64,000 nucleotides of DNA from Streptomyces sp. NBC_00376 (GCF_036077095.1 NZ_CP107960.1:4402001-4466000), one strand, 5' to 3'. Counted from the stretch's first letter, positions 1-9,252 are shown. Translations and numbers: made by a program. The notes: generated by a model from the letters alone, not told the origin.

Positions 1-999
1 GACGCCCCGCAGGGCGATCTCACGCGCCGCTTCAAGGTACGACAGCGACCCACTGGAACCCGGGTCATAGGTCAACACGGTCTGCCCGTAGCTGGGCGCC
101 TCCGAGATCCGCACCGATCGCGGAATGTTCGTCCGCAACACCTCCTTGCCGAAGTGGCTGCGCACCTCCTCCGCAACCTGCGAAGCGAGCCTGGTCCTGC
201 CGTCGTACATGGTGAGCAGGATCGTCGACACATGGAGATCGGGGTTGAGATGCCCCCGCACCAGGTCCACATTGCGCAGCAGCTGACCCAGCCCTTCCAG
301 CGCGTAGTACTCGCACTGGATGGGGATCAGCACCTCGGCCCCGGCGACCAGGGCATTGACCGTCAACAGACCGAGCGAAGGCGGGCAGTCGATGAGGATG
401 TAGTCCAACGGCTGCTCGTACGCCTGGATCGCTCGCTGCAGTCGACTCTCCCGCGCCACCAGCGACACCAGTTCGATCTCCGCACCGGCGAGATCGATGG
501 TGGCGGGGGCGCAGAAGAGGCCTTCGACGTCCGGTACGGGCTGAACCACCTCGGAGAGCGGCCTGCTCTCCACCAGGACGTCATAGATGGAGGGGACTTC
601 GGCGTGGTGATCGATACCCAGAGCCGTAGAGGCGTTCCCCTGCGGGTCGAGGTCGACCACCAGAACACGGGCGCCGTGAAGCGCGAGCGAGGCAGCAAGG
701 TTGACCGTCGTGGTCGTCTTGCCCACTCCGCCCTTCTGGTTGGCCACCACCATGACGCGCGTCCGGTCAGGACGGGGCAGGCCCTCACCGGCGCGGCCAA
801 GGGCCTCGACCGCCAGCTGGGCCGCGCGACCGATGGGTGTGTCGTCCATCGGCGGCGGTGTTTCACGTGAAACACCGTCCCCCGCCGATTCGGTTCGGGG
901 ACCGGGGACCGGATCGGTCATCGGTCCCGCGATGTTGGCGTCGGACCGCAAGGATTCACTCTCCTCGACTTCAGGCTCGCAATGAGCAGAGCCTGCCAT
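1..999 (-). CDS. parA: ParA chromosome-partitioning ATPase (partial, runs off left edge)
   Basis: ParA/Soj Walker ATPase that works with ParB bound at parS to segregate origins, in Streptomyces mainly in sporulating aerial hyphae. 333 codons are visible with no stop, so the C-terminus lies outside the window. After an N-terminal extension of about 50 residues (MAGSAHCEPEVEESES..., then SRETPPPMDDTPIG), the deviant Walker A motif KGGVGKT is followed by DLDPQGNAST and LIDCPPSLG, all diagnostic of ParA. I chose the ATG at 999 because the extension matches what I recall of Streptomyces ParA; an internal ATG at 849 is possible. A perfect parS lies inside the coding sequence at 859-874. parB would be expected just left of the window. 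Confidence 0.95.
   Translation of the reverse strand, partial: MAGSAHCEPEVEESESLRSDANIAGPMTDPVPGPRTESAGDGVSRETPPPMDDTPIGRAAQLAVEALGRAGEGLPRPDRTRVMVVANQKGGVGKTTTTVNLAASLALHGARVLVVDLDPQGNASTALGIDHHAEVPSIYDVLVESRPLSEVVQPVPDVEGLFCAPATIDLAGAEIELVSLVARESRLQRAIQAYEQPLDYILIDCPPSLGLLTVNALVAGAEVLIPIQCEYYALEGLGQLLRNVDLVRGHLNPDLHVSTILLTMYDGRTRLASQVAEEVRSHFGKEVLRTNIPRSVRISEAPSYGQTVLTYDPGSSGSLSYLEAAREIALRGV
859..874. promoter_or_regulatory. parS site 1 (inside parA)
   Basis: The 16-base perfect palindrome TGTTTCACGTGAAACA is the canonical parS sequence bound by ParB. It sits within the N-terminal coding part of parA, where it encodes the V-S-R-E-T stretch, so site and protein sequence constrain each other. 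Confidence 0.95.
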
Positions 1000-1035
1000 G
1001 CTTTCGGGGTCGTGAACCAGCGAGGCCCGCTCTTC

Positions 1036-1062
1036 TGTGGATGAATCCACTTCTGTGGACAA
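1036..1062. promoter_or_regulatory. DnaA box pair upstream of parA
   Basis: TGTGGACAA at 1054-1062 is an exact reverse-orientation copy of the Streptomyces DnaA-box consensus TTGTCCACA. A weaker copy TGTGGATGA lies at 1036-1044. Both are within 65 bases of the parA start, in the parA promoter region. Binding by DnaA is inferred from sequence only. Confidence 0.6.
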
Positions 1063-1144
1063 CTCCGTAGCCCTAACGGGCCTGCGATGCCGCGGCGCGG
1101 CAGCCGCGCGACCGCGGCTGATGATTCCATGCAGCAGAGAGCGA

Positions 1145-1160
1145 CGTTTCACGTGAAACA
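1145..1160. promoter_or_regulatory. parS site 2 (parA upstream region)
   Basis: The 14-base palindrome GTTTCACGTGAAAC occupies 1146-1159, in the gap between rsmG and parA. With site 1 it forms a pair 286 bases apart; paired origin-proximal parS sites are typical of Streptomyces. A weak hairpin (TGCCCC/GGGGCA arms, 1164-1190) lies next to it and could end rsmG transcription. Confidence 0.95.
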
Positions 1161-1289
1161 CGATGCCCCCGCAGCTTAGCTACAGGGGCACGACACTCCG
1201 TATGGGTCATAAGGCTACGTACCGGACCCGCCGCCGGCAGACGGCATGAACAGCACGCGGCACTTGATCCCGCGGAGCGACCGGAGACG

Positions 1290-2006
1290 TCAGCGGCGGC
1301 GCCTCGTGCGGCTCGTCCTGGCGGCCTTGGCCCTCTTTGCGGCGAACCTCACACCGCCGGGACTCTCACCGACCACCACACGCACCACCGTGGACATCGG
1401 GTCGACCACGCCATCCCCGACATGCAGCACCTCGGTCTCCACCACGCCGAGCTTGCTCAGGGCCGCGCGTGCCCCGGCGATCTCCTCCTCTGCGGTGTCC
1501 CCCTTGAGCGCCAGCATCTCCCCGTACGGACGCAGCAGCGGAACGCCCCAGCCGGCCAGCCGGTCCAGCGGTGCCACGGCACGAGCCGTCACCACGTGCA
1601 CCGGCTGGAGCGAGCCCAGAACCTCCTCGGCCCGGCCACGCACGACCGTCACATGGTCCAGGCCCAGCAGCTCCACTACTTCCTGAAGGAAATTCGTGCG
1701 CCGGAGCAGGGGCTCCAGCAAGGTGATCTTGAGGTCGGGGCGCACCAGCGCCAGCGGGATACCGGGAAGGCCGGCCCCCGAGCCCACATCGCAGACGGTG
1801 ACGCCCTCGGGCACGACCTCGGAGAGCACCGCGCAGTTCAGCAAATGCCGCTCCCACAGCCGCGGCACCTCACGCGGGCCGATCAGCCCCCGCTTCACCC
1901 CGGCGTCCGCCAGCAGTTCCGCGTACCGGACAGCCTCCGGGAAGAACTCGCCGAAAACCGCCCGCGCCCCTTCGGGCGCCTGGGGAAGCTCTACTTCCGC
2001 CGTCAC
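1290..2006 (-). CDS. rsmG: 16S rRNA (guanine-527 N7)-methyltransferase RsmG (GidB)
   Basis: SAM-dependent methyltransferase that modifies G527 in the 530 loop of 16S rRNA; loss in Streptomyces gives low-level streptomycin resistance and can raise antibiotic output (known of the family). The SAM-binding motif [14 protein letters not shown] is at about residues 73-86, and the C-terminus is basic ([15 protein letters not shown]). I chose GTG 2006 (238 aa) because AAGGA lies about nine bases upstream; an ATG at 2030 would add eight residues but has no good ribosome site. It lies between parA and khpB and is separated from the khpB operon by a terminator hairpin at 2071-2100. Confidence 0.93.
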   Translation of the reverse strand: MTAEVELPQAPEGARAVFGEFFPEAVRYAELLADAGVKRGLIGPREVPRLWERHLLNCAVLSEVVPEGVTVCDVGSGAGLPGIPLALVRPDLKITLLEPLLRRTNFLQEVVELLGLDHVTVVRGRAEEVLGSLQPVHVVTARAVAPLDRLAGWGVPLLRPYGEMLALKGDTAEEEIAGARAALSKLGVVETEVLHVGDGVVDPMSTVVRVVVGESPGGVRFAAKRAKAARTSRTRRRR

Positions 2007-2070
2007 GGGAACCGTCCTTCCATACCGCACTACCGCACTGTGGGTGGCTGATCTATCAGGCTGACAAAGA

Positions 2071-2100
2071 TCGGCCCCGCCTGCGAACAGACGGGGCCGA
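2071..2100 (-). terminator. Terminator of the rpmH-khpB operon
   Basis: Nine-base-pair stem TCGGCCCCG (2071-2079) / CGGGGCCGA (2092-2100) with a 12-base loop, just 3' of khpB on the minus strand and before rsmG. No T-run follows on that strand, as is usual in Streptomyces. Confidence 0.7.
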
Positions 2101-2116
2101 CAGAACTAGGGTCCAG

Positions 2117-2626
2117 TCAGGCCGGGAGGACGACGACGAAGCGCTCCGGCTCCTCGCCCTCGGACTCGCTGCGCAGACCGGCGGCCGCGACCGCGTCGTG
2201 GACGACCTTGCGCTCGAACGGCGTCATGGGGTCCAGCTTCACCGGCTCGCCGGTGCTCTTGACCTCGTCCGCGGCCTTGGCACCCAGCGCGGCGAGCTCC
2301 GCCCGCTTCTTGGCCCGGAAGCCCGCGATGTCCAGCATCAGCCGGCTGCGGTCCCCGGTCTCCCGGTGAACGGCGAGCCGCGTCAGCTCCTGGAGCGCCT
2401 CCAGCACCTCACCGTCGCGGCCCACGAGCTTCTGCAGATCACGTGCCGAGTCGCTGATGATCGAGACCGCGGCCCGGTCCGCCTCGACATCCATGTCGAT
2501 GTCGCCGTCGAGGTCGGCGATGTCGAGCAGACCCTCGAGGTAGTCCGCTGCGATCTCGCCCTCCTGCTCAAGGCGGGTCAAGGTGTCGCTGCCCTCAGCG
2601 GCCGTGGAGGTGGTGCCTTCCGTCAC
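2117..2626 (-). CDS. khpB: KhpB/Jag-type RNA-binding protein (KH + R3H domains)
   Basis: Single-stranded nucleic-acid-binding protein of the Jag/KhpB family, coupled to yidC in many bacteria and thought to regulate cell elongation genes post-transcriptionally with KhpA. Of its 169 residues, about 45-110 form a KH domain with the GxxG loop GRDG (69-72), and the C-terminus has the R3H signature R139-KVV-H143. The N-terminal Jag domain of Firmicutes homologues is absent and replaced by a short acidic region. It starts 14 bases after yidC ends and is the last gene of the operon. Confidence 0.9.
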   Translation of the reverse strand: MTEGTTSTAAEGSDTLTRLEQEGEIAADYLEGLLDIADLDGDIDMDVEADRAAVSIISDSARDLQKLVGRDGEVLEALQELTRLAVHRETGDRSRLMLDIAGFRAKKRAELAALGAKAADEVKSTGEPVKLDPMTPFERKVVHDAVAAAGLRSESEGEEPERFVVVLPA

Positions 2627-2640
2627 GGATGGACTCCTTC

Positions 2641-3903
2641 TTACTTCTTGGACGGGTGCTTGGGCCGCTGCGGGCCCTTGCGCTGTCCGGACTTGGCTTG
2701 GCGTGAGGAGCCGGACACGGGCTTGCCCGCCGGCTTGGGCTTTTCGTCCTGCGCGGCGTCCCGCTTCTGCAGGGAGGTCTTGGAACCCGACTCGGTGGAG
2801 TCGGCGTCCTTGGTCCCCGCCTGCGCGGTACCGGTCTGGCGCTGGGCCTTGGTCTGGCGCTTGGGCTGCTGACGCCGCTGCGCGGCTCCGCCCTCGGCCT
2901 CGGCGACAGCGGTCTCGCTCTTGATCACGGTGCCGTCCTCCTGGGCGGCGAGGCCCATCTTGGCCAGCCCCGTGACGAACTTCCGCTCGATGTCATTGCG
3001 GTCCGGGCCCTTGGCCACGATCCGCTTGACGGTGTTGCGCCGGGTCCTGCCGCGGACCTCGCCGTGCGCGGTGACGCTCTTCAGCAGACGTGTCAGGTAC
3101 TGGTCCTGCGCCTTGCTGCCCGGGGTCGGGTTCTGGTTGATCACGTACATCTGCTGACCCATGGTCCAGACGTTGGTGGTCAGCCAGTAGACGAGGACAC
3201 CGACGGGGAAGTTGATACCCATGACGGCGAAGATCACCGGGAAGATGTACATCAGCATCTTCTGCTGCTGCATGTACGGCGTCTTGACCGTCAGGTCGAC
3301 GTTCTTCGTCATCAGCTGGCGCTGGGTGAAGAACTGCGAGGCCGACATCATCACGATCATGACCGCGGTGACGACCCGGACATCCATCAGAGAGGCGCCG
3401 AGAGCCTGGACCTTCTCCTCGCTGTCCATGAACTTGGCAGCGAGCGGAGCACCGAAGATGTGTGCCTGACGAGCGCTGTCGAGCAGCGACTGGTCGATGA
3501 CACCGATCTTCTTGTTCGAGGCGATGGCCGACAGCACGTGATACAGGGCGAAGAAGAACGGCGACTGCGCCAGGATGGGAAGGCACGAGGAGAGCGGGTT
3601 GGTGCCCGTCTCCTTGTACAGCTTCATCATCTCTTCGGACTGACGCTGTTTGTCGCTCTTGTAGCGCTCCTGGATCGCCTTCATCTTCGGCTGGAGCACC
3701 TGCATGTTGCGGGTCGACTTGATCTGCTTGACGAAAAGCGGGATCAGGCAGATCCGGATCAGCACCACCAGGGACACGATGGACAGGCCCCAGGCCCAGC
3801 CGGTGTCGGGTCCGAAGATCGCCCCGTACATCGTGTGGAACTGGACGATGACCCATGAGACGGGCCAGGTGATGAAGCTGAACAGACTGGCAATCGTGTC
3901 CAC
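2641..3903 (-). CDS. yidC: Membrane protein insertase YidC
   Basis: Oxa1/YidC insertase that places proteins in the cytoplasmic membrane alone or with SecYEG. Of its 420 residues, the core has N-terminal membrane segments at about 12-32 and 37-58. The second contains R50 in [10 protein letters not shown], matching the conserved arginine of the hydrophilic groove. A charged coiled-coil cytoplasmic loop (about 60-98) precedes the next helices. From about residue 270 there is a long basic and Gln-rich tail, typical of actinobacterial YidC and possibly ribosome-binding. It follows yidD by three bases in the rpmH operon. Confidence 0.95.
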   Translation of the reverse strand: MDTIASLFSFITWPVSWVIVQFHTMYGAIFGPDTGWAWGLSIVSLVVLIRICLIPLFVKQIKSTRNMQVLQPKMKAIQERYKSDKQRQSEEMMKLYKETGTNPLSSCLPILAQSPFFFALYHVLSAIASNKKIGVIDQSLLDSARQAHIFGAPLAAKFMDSEEKVQALGASLMDVRVVTAVMIVMMSASQFFTQRQLMTKNVDLTVKTPYMQQQKMLMYIFPVIFAVMGINFPVGVLVYWLTTNVWTMGQQMYVINQNPTPGSKAQDQYLTRLLKSVTAHGEVRGRTRRNTVKRIVAKGPDRNDIERKFVTGLAKMGLAAQEDGTVIKSETAVAEAEGGAAQRRQQPKRQTKAQRQTGTAQAGTKDADSTESGSKTSLQKRDAAQDEKPKPAGKPVSGSSRQAKSGQRKGPQRPKHPSKK

Positions 3904-3906
3904 TAA

Positions 3907-4266
3907 TCAGGCTCCTTGAGCATTGGGCGAAGTCTCTGCGGCCTGACTCGGGGGTTCGGAGACCGGTCCCCGGACAGGCGCATCAGCGGCGGAGTCCCCG
4001 CCCTTGCCACCGCGCATGGCATTACGAAGGAGTTCATGCCAACGCGGACGTTTGCGTGGTGGAACGTGGTCCACGCCACCGGGTGACCACGGATTGCACC
4101 GCAGGATGCGCCAAGCCGTCAGCGCGGTTCCCTTGATCGCTCCGTGCCGGTCGATCGCCGTATATCCGTAGTGGGAACACGACGGGTAGTAACGGCAGAC
4201 AGGCCCGAGGAGTGGGCTGATCGTCCACTGATACAGCTTGATAAGAGCCAGCAGCGGGTACTTCAT
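3907..4266 (-). CDS. yidD: Membrane protein insertion efficiency factor YidD
   Basis: Small YidD-family protein that assists insertion of YidC clients. The family core [33 protein letters not shown] and [14 protein letters not shown] is present, including the conserved cysteines and an amphipathic N-terminal helix. At 119 aa it is somewhat longer than proteobacterial YidD because of a polar C-terminal tail. Its ATG overlaps the rnpA stop by four bases (4263-4266), indicating translational coupling. Confidence 0.93.
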   Translation of the reverse strand: MKYPLLALIKLYQWTISPLLGPVCRYYPSCSHYGYTAIDRHGAIKGTALTAWRILRCNPWSPGGVDHVPPRKRPRWHELLRNAMRGGKGGDSAADAPVRGPVSEPPSQAAETSPNAQGA

Positions 4267-4634
4267 CGCGCGCCCCCTCCCAGCAGCCGCTGGAGAGCGG
4301 CGTCCAGGTCTCGGGCCAGCTGTTCATGGTCGGCGTCGCCCGCTCCGGGCAACGCTCGTACGACAACCAGGCTACCGGGGGGCAGCAGGGCAAGCCGTTC
4401 GCGGACCAGGTGGCGAAGCTTCCGCTTCACTGCTGTGCGCACAACCGCTCCACCCACAGCTTTGCTGACAACGAAACCCGCACGCGGCGGGGGAACATTC
4501 TCCCCAGTCACGTGCGGGTCCGTTGCACCGCTGCGTAGATGAACGACGAGTAGCGGGCGACCGGCCCGGCGTCCTCGACGTACTGCGGTCGCGAAGTCCT
4601 CGCGCCGCCTCAGCCGATTCTCGGTAGGCAGCAC
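4263..4634 (-). CDS. rnpA: Ribonuclease P protein component
   Basis: Protein subunit of RNase P, which with the RNA subunit matures tRNA 5' ends. Of its 123 residues, the N-terminus [15 protein letters not shown] and the central basic helix [19 protein letters not shown] correspond to the family's RNR-like substrate and RNA binding region. It lies between rpmH and yidD, the usual order near bacterial origins, and overlaps yidD by four bases. Confidence 0.95.
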   Translation of the reverse strand: MLPTENRLRRREDFATAVRRGRRAGRPLLVVHLRSGATDPHVTGENVPPPRAGFVVSKAVGGAVVRTAVKRKLRHLVRERLALLPPGSLVVVRALPGAGDADHEQLARDLDAALQRLLGGGAR

Positions 4635-4652
4635 GTCATGACCTGTAAGCGA

Positions 4653-4790
4653 TCAGGCGGACAGGTTGGCGCGACCCTTGCCACGGCGGGACGCGAGAAT
4701 CGCGCGGCCGGCACGGGTGCGCATGCGCAGCCGGAAGCCGTGGGTCTTCGCGCGACGACGGTTGTTCGGCTGGAAGGTGCGCTTGCTCAC
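4653..4790 (-). CDS. rpmH: Ribosomal protein L34
   Basis: 45-residue large-subunit protein beginning [19 protein letters not shown] and ending GKGRANLSA, the full family sequence. It starts with GTG at 4790. It is the first gene of the rpmH-rnpA-yidD-yidC-khpB operon and is divergent from dnaA across a 380-base gap. Confidence 0.97.
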   Translation of the reverse strand: MSKRTFQPNNRRRAKTHGFRLRMRTRAGRAILASRRGKGRANLSA

Positions 4791-5170
4791 TAGGGGGCTC
4801 CAGAAATGACTCGTGTGTTGGCGGGACATCGCCTGGCTGTCACCGTGCGCCCACGAGAGACTCGCGTAAACGCTCTAGTGCACCGCTTCACAATCACAGA
4901 TCGTGATCTTTGCCCATCGGAGGCAGGCGGCAGCAGCCATCGACAACTCGACCTGGTCACGGTACGCGCGGCTACGCCATCCGGTCAAACCGGCTCCCCA
5001 GCACCCCCCGCTGTGCACAGGCTGTGGACAACAACTTGAACCACGCGGGTCGCCCTGACTACCGTGGCTTAGCTCCGGTTCTTTTCTTCCTGCCTGCCGG
5101 TCCTCACCCATACCGACCCATACCGTCCCGAGAACCACACATTCGTGGGACCAGCGAGAGAGCGTGCCCC
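4791..5170. other. rpmH-dnaA divergent intergenic region
   Basis: A 380-base gap holding the outward promoters of rpmH (left) and dnaA (right). The only clear signals I see are the dnaA promoter and its two DnaA boxes (5012-5065). The rest gives no credible gene; an in-frame extension upstream of DnaA GTG 5171 exists but is not family-like. Confidence 0.8.
5012..5065 (+). promoter_or_regulatory. dnaA promoter with two DnaA boxes
   Basis: TTGAAC (5036-5041), an 18-base spacer and TACCGT (5060-5065) fit an HrdB-type Streptomyces promoter. Directly upstream lie two DnaA boxes in the same reverse orientation: TGTGCACAG (5012-5020) and an exact consensus TGTGGACAA (5023-5031). Two boxes at the dnaA promoter and autoregulation are known in Streptomyces; the assignment here rests on the motif match. 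Confidence 0.75.
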
Positions 5171-6973
5171 GTGGCTGACGTACCTGCCGATCTTGCCGCA
5201 GTGTGGCCACGAGTGCTGGAGCAACTCCTCGGGGAGGGCCAGCAAGGGATCGAGCCGAAGGACAAGCAGTGGATCGAGCGCTGCCAGCCGCTCGCCCTGG
5301 TCGCCGACACGGCGCTGCTCGCGGTGCCCAATGAATGGGGCAAGCGCGTCCTGGAGGGCCGGCTCGCGCCGCTCATCAGCGAGACGCTGAGCCGCGAATG
5401 CGGCCGCCCGATCCGCATCGCGATCACCGTCGACGACTCCGCGGGCGAACCGCCGAGCCCGCCCGCGCCGCCGATGCACCAGCCCCAGCAGCCCCAGCCG
5501 CACCGGTACCAGGGACCGCAGCACGACGAGCGGCAGCACAACGACGCGTACGACGGGTACGGACACCGGCCCACCGACGACGGCATGCCGACCGCCCGGC
5601 CGGCCTACCCCGACTACCAGCAGCAGCGCCCCGAACCCGGCGCGTGGCCGCGCACCCAGGAGGACCTCTCCTGGCAGCAGCCCCGGCTCGGCGGGTTCCA
5701 GGACCGGGAAGCGCCCGCGGAGCAGTGGCGCGAGCCGTACGGCGGCGGCCGCCCCCAGCAGCCGCAGCACGACTACCGTCCGCAGCCGCCCGAGCGCCAG
5801 GGTTACGAGCAGCAGCGCCCCGAGCACCACGACATGCAGGAGCCGCAGCACCGGCAGGGCGGCGCCGGCACCGGACGGCCCGGTGGCGCCACCGGGCCGA
5901 TGGGCTCGCAGCCCGCCCCCACGCCCGGTCCCGGCGAGCCGGCGGCCCGGCTGAATCCGAAGTACCTCTTCGACACCTTCGTGATCGGCGCGTCCAACCG
6001 GTTCGCGCACGCCGCGGCGGTCGCGGTCGCCGAGGCCCCGGCCAAGGCGTACAACCCGCTCTTCATCTACGGGGAGTCCGGGCTCGGCAAGACCCACCTG
6101 CTGCACGCCATCGGTCACTACGCCCGCAGCCTCTACCCGGGCACCCGGGTGCGGTACGTGAGCTCCGAGGAGTTCACCAACGAGTTCATCAACTCGATCC
6201 GCGACGGGAAGGGCGACACCTTCCGCAAGCGCTACCGGGACGTGGACATCCTGCTCGTCGACGACATCCAGTTCCTGGCGAGCAAGGAGTCGACGCAGGA
6301 GGAGTTCTTCCACACCTTCAATACGCTCCACAACGCCAACAAGCAGATCGTGCTGTCCTCCGACCGGCCGCCCAAGCAGCTGGTGACCCTGGAGGACCGG
6401 TTGCGGAACCGTTTCGAGTGGGGCCTGACCACCGATGTGCAGCCGCCGGAGCTGGAGACGCGAATCGCGATCCTCCGTAAGAAGGCGGTGCAGGAGCAGC
6501 TCAACGCCCCGCCGGAGGTACTGGAGTTCATCGCCTCCCGGATCTCCCGCAACATCAGGGAGCTGGAGGGGGCGCTGATCCGGGTCACGGCCTTCGCCAG
6601 CCTCAACCGGCAGCCGGTGGACCTCGGACTGACCGAGCACGTGCTGAAGGACCTGATCCCGGGGGGCGAGGACTCGGCTCCGGAGATCACGGCGACGGCC
6701 ATCATGGCCTCGACCGCGGACTACTTCGGTCTCACGGTGGACGATCTCTGCGGAACCTCCCGCAGCCGGGTACTGGTGACGGCCCGCCAGATCGCCATGT
6801 ACCTCTGCCGGGAGCTCACCGATCTCTCGCTGCCCAAGATCGGTGCGCAGTTCGGTGGCCGCGACCATACGACGGTGATGCACGCGGACCGCAAGATCCG
6901 CGCGCTGATGGCTGAGCGGCGCTCCATCTACAACCAGGTCACCGAGCTCACCAACCGCATCAAGAACGGCTGA
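5171..6973 (+). CDS. dnaA: Chromosomal replication initiator DnaA
   Basis: AAA+ initiator that binds the oriC boxes and opens the origin. GTG 5171 is chosen because [15 protein letters not shown] is the recognisable family N-terminus; the reading frame stays open 87 codons further upstream but that part is not DnaA-like. Domain I is about residues 1-90. A Pro/Gln-rich domain II of roughly 170 residues is typical of Streptomyces and makes the protein 600 aa. Walker A GESGLGKT is at 301-308 and Walker B DILLVDD at 359-365. The C-terminal DNA-binding signature [15 protein letters not shown] is at about 562-576. The gene is followed by a terminator and then oriC. Confidence 0.97.
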   Translation: MADVPADLAAVWPRVLEQLLGEGQQGIEPKDKQWIERCQPLALVADTALLAVPNEWGKRVLEGRLAPLISETLSRECGRPIRIAITVDDSAGEPPSPPAPPMHQPQQPQPHRYQGPQHDERQHNDAYDGYGHRPTDDGMPTARPAYPDYQQQRPEPGAWPRTQEDLSWQQPRLGGFQDREAPAEQWREPYGGGRPQQPQHDYRPQPPERQGYEQQRPEHHDMQEPQHRQGGAGTGRPGGATGPMGSQPAPTPGPGEPAARLNPKYLFDTFVIGASNRFAHAAAVAVAEAPAKAYNPLFIYGESGLGKTHLLHAIGHYARSLYPGTRVRYVSSEEFTNEFINSIRDGKGDTFRKRYRDVDILLVDDIQFLASKESTQEEFFHTFNTLHNANKQIVLSSDRPPKQLVTLEDRLRNRFEWGLTTDVQPPELETRIAILRKKAVQEQLNAPPEVLEFIASRISRNIRELEGALIRVTAFASLNRQPVDLGLTEHVLKDLIPGGEDSAPEITATAIMASTADYFGLTVDDLCGTSRSRVLVTARQIAMYLCRELTDLSLPKIGAQFGGRDHTTVMHADRKIRALMAERRSIYNQVTELTNRIKNG

Positions 6974-7008
6974 CGCACCGCCGTCGGCAGACGCTCCGTA
7001 CGCGCCGG

Positions 7009-7054
7009 AAGGGCGCCCGAGGAACCCTCAACAGGGGGCTTCGGGCGCCCTTTT
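7009..7054 (+). terminator. dnaA terminator
   Basis: Twelve-base-pair stem AAGGGCGCCCGA (7009-7020) / TCGGGCGCCCTT (7041-7052) with a 20-base loop and a short T-run (TTTT at 7051-7054), 36 bases after the dnaA stop. It separates dnaA transcription from the origin. Confidence 0.85.
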
Positions 7055-7071
7055 CGTTGCCTGGAGAGCGT

Positions 7072-7159
7072 CCGGGGAGCGGCTGGGCAGCGCCCGGCGA
7101 ACGTCTGAGAAACGCCCGGGGAGCGGCTGGGCAGCACCGGGGGAACGTCCGCGGCACGC
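7072..7159. repeat. 44-bp imperfect direct repeat beside oriC
   Basis: The 20-mer CCGGGGAGCGGCTGGGCAGC occurs at 7072-7091 and again at 7116-7135, each followed by a similar GAACGTC segment, giving a 44-base period. More degenerate CCGGGGANCG-like units continue to about 7270. No gene is supported here. Confidence 0.7.
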
Positions 7160-7339
7160 CCGGCAGCGTCCTGGGGAGCGCCGGAGAACGGTCCGGGGAC
7201 CGCCCGGAAACGGGTCCGGAGACCGCCCGGACGGCGCTCGGGAACCGTCCGCAGCCGCCCCGAGACCCTCCCCGGACCCGTTCCAGAACCCGCTGCCGCC
7301 GCTCCGGCGCCGTCGCGCTGTTCGAATACCCGCAGCTGA

Positions 7340-7920
7340 CCGCCTGTTCTCCACAGATCTGGGGAGTTTTCCCCTTCCACAGCCTGGGAATCCGGAAGTT
7401 GTCCATATTGCTTCCACAGGGGCGACTGCCGATACTCCATCAGGCCAGGTCAAGGGGTTGGGGATTTGTGGTCAACGGTGATCCACAGCCTGTGGACAAA
7501 ATATTCGTCCACAGGGCGTGGATGAAGTTGTCCACCGGCGACCCACAGACCGAGCCGTCTTGTCCCCAGCTCCCTGCTGCTTCTCCACACCTCTGTCCAC
7601 TGTTCGGCAACGCTGCACCGCCTTTCACCGCGCCGAGTGAAAGGCGTCACACCAAGAGGGTCGGTTGGGCTGTGGGGAACCTGGGTAAAGCTGGGGACAG
7701 CCCTGGGGAGAAACCCCCCTGCCCTGTGCATCGGGTGTGCAGAACTTTCCTGTGTCCACAGAAGCACCGTGTTGTCCACCGGTGCCCCCCACAGGGGCAG
7801 TGGATAAAAAACGGGGCTTGACCTGCGGAAACAACGTTATCCACGGTTTCCACAGGCCCTACTACTACTGCCACATAGAGTTAGCCCGGAATCCGCTTCG
7901 AAGTGGGGCCTGTGCACAAC
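7340..7920. other. oriC: Replication origin oriC (DnaA-box array)
   Basis: Gene-free dnaA-dnaN interval with about eighteen matches or near matches to TTGTCCACA. Forward: 7347, 7373, 7399, 7410, 7479, 7505, 7528, 7539, 7581, 7593, 7752, 7772, 7837 and 7846. Reverse: TGTGGACAA 7491-7499 (exact), TGTGGGGAA 7671, AGTGGATAA 7799 and TGTGCACAA 7911. Spacing is irregular, with a sparse stretch at 7602-7670. The best boxes are 7399 (TTGTCCATA), 7491, 7528 and 7772 (TTGTCCACC). Streptomyces oriC is known to have about nineteen boxes between dnaA and dnaN. The segments 6974-7339 and 7921-8091 hold the terminator, GC repeats and the dnaN leader. Confidence 0.95.
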
Positions 7921-8091
7921 TCGGCGCCGGAGCTCTCCGAACCTCTTGTCGCGACTTGACCCCGAGCAGCACCGAGTGTCGGTGCCGTACGTCAGACTGG
8001 TCCCCGGCGTCCTCGCTGCCTCAGCGGCGGAAGACGCGATCAGACGACGAAGGCCAGCAGGGCGAGCGAGCAACAGCAGGAGGCGGTTCCG

Positions 8092-9222
8092 GTGAAGATC
8101 CGGGTGGAGCGCGATGTACTCGCGGAGGCTGTGGCCTGGGTGGCCCGTAGCCTCCCGGCCCGTCCGCCGGCGCCCGTTCTTGCGGGCCTTCTGCTGAAGG
8201 CTGAGGACGGCGCCCTCAGCTTCTCCAGCTTCGACTACGAGGTCTCGGCCCGGGTCTCGGTGGACGCCGAGGTCGAGGAGGACGGCACGGTGCTGGTCTC
8301 CGGCCGGCTGCTCGCCGACATCTGCCGCGCCCTCCCCAACCGGCCGGTGGAGATTTCCACAGACGGTGTACGGGCGACCGTGGTCTGCGGCTCCTCGCGA
8401 TTCACACTCCACACCCTTCCTGTGGAGGAGTACCCGGCACTTCCCGAGATGCCGACCGCGACCGGCACGGTCCCCGGCGAGGTCTTCGCCTCGGCCGCCG
8501 CCCAGGTCGCCATCGCCGCGGGCCGCGACGACACGCTGCCGGTGCTGACCGGTGTGCGGATCGAGATCGAGGGCGACACCGTCACCCTGGCCTCGACCGA
8601 CCGCTACCGCTTTGCGGTCCGCGAGTTCCTCTGGAAGCCGGAGAACCCGGACGCCTCCGCCGTCGCCCTGGTGCCCGCCAAGACGCTGCTGGACACCGCC
8701 AAGGCCCTGACCAGCGGTGACACGGTGACCCTGGCGCTCTCCGGCTCGGGCGCCGGTGAGGGCCTGATCGGCTTCGAGGGTGCCGGCCGTCGTACGACCA
8801 CGCGGCTGCTCGAAGGCGATCTGCCGAAGTACCGCACGCTCTTCCCCACCGAGTTCAACTCGGTCGCGGTCATCGAGACGGCGCCGTTCGTCGAGGCCGT
8901 CAAGCGTGTGGCCCTCGTCGCCGAGCGCAACACTCCGGTGCGGCTCAGCTTCGAGCAGGGCGTGCTGATCCTGGAGGCCGGTTCCAGCGACGACGCACAG
9001 GCTGTGGAGCGGGTCGACGCGGTGCTGGAGGGCGACGACATCTCCATCGCCTTCAACCCGACCTTCCTGCTGGACGGGCTGAGTGCGATCGACTCCCCGG
9101 TCGCCCAGCTCTCGTTCACGACGTCCACCAAGCCCGCGCTGCTCAGCGGCCGCCCGGCCGTGGACGCCGAGGCGGACGACGCGTACAAGTACCTGATCAT
9201 GCCGGTCCGCCTCTCCGGCTGA
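8092..9222 (+). CDS. dnaN: DNA polymerase III beta sliding clamp
   Basis: Ring-shaped processivity clamp that tethers polymerase III and other partners to DNA. At 376 aa it has the normal length, with three successive clamp folds. Family sequences include RDDTLPVLTGVRIEIEGD, LASTDRYRFAVREF and the C-terminal KYLIMPVRL, which contributes to the partner-binding pocket. GTG 8092 is preceded by AGGAGG nine bases upstream. It follows oriC and leads the gnd-recF-dciA set; a stable hairpin at 9253-9286 follows it. Confidence 0.97.
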   Translation: MKIRVERDVLAEAVAWVARSLPARPPAPVLAGLLLKAEDGALSFSSFDYEVSARVSVDAEVEEDGTVLVSGRLLADICRALPNRPVEISTDGVRATVVCGSSRFTLHTLPVEEYPALPEMPTATGTVPGEVFASAAAQVAIAAGRDDTLPVLTGVRIEIEGDTVTLASTDRYRFAVREFLWKPENPDASAVALVPAKTLLDTAKALTSGDTVTLALSGSGAGEGLIGFEGAGRRTTTRLLEGDLPKYRTLFPTEFNSVAVIETAPFVEAVKRVALVAERNTPVRLSFEQGVLILEAGSSDDAQAVERVDAVLEGDDISIAFNPTFLLDGLSAIDSPVAQLSFTTSTKPALLSGRPAVDAEADDAYKYLIMPVRLSG

Positions 9223-9252
9223 TCCGGTCATAGGTCCTGTCACGGCGGTTCC

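Noticed and set aside
363..875. 170-codon minus-strand frame over parA
   Set aside because: It is parA in the wrong frame; the true frame starts at 999 and has no stop in the window.
4910..5170. N-terminal extension of DnaA by 87 residues
   Set aside because: Sequence is not DnaA-like, and it would translate across the dnaA promoter and its DnaA boxes.
7057..7821. 254-codon frame through oriC
   Set aside because: Runs over the DnaA boxes and has no coding-like features.
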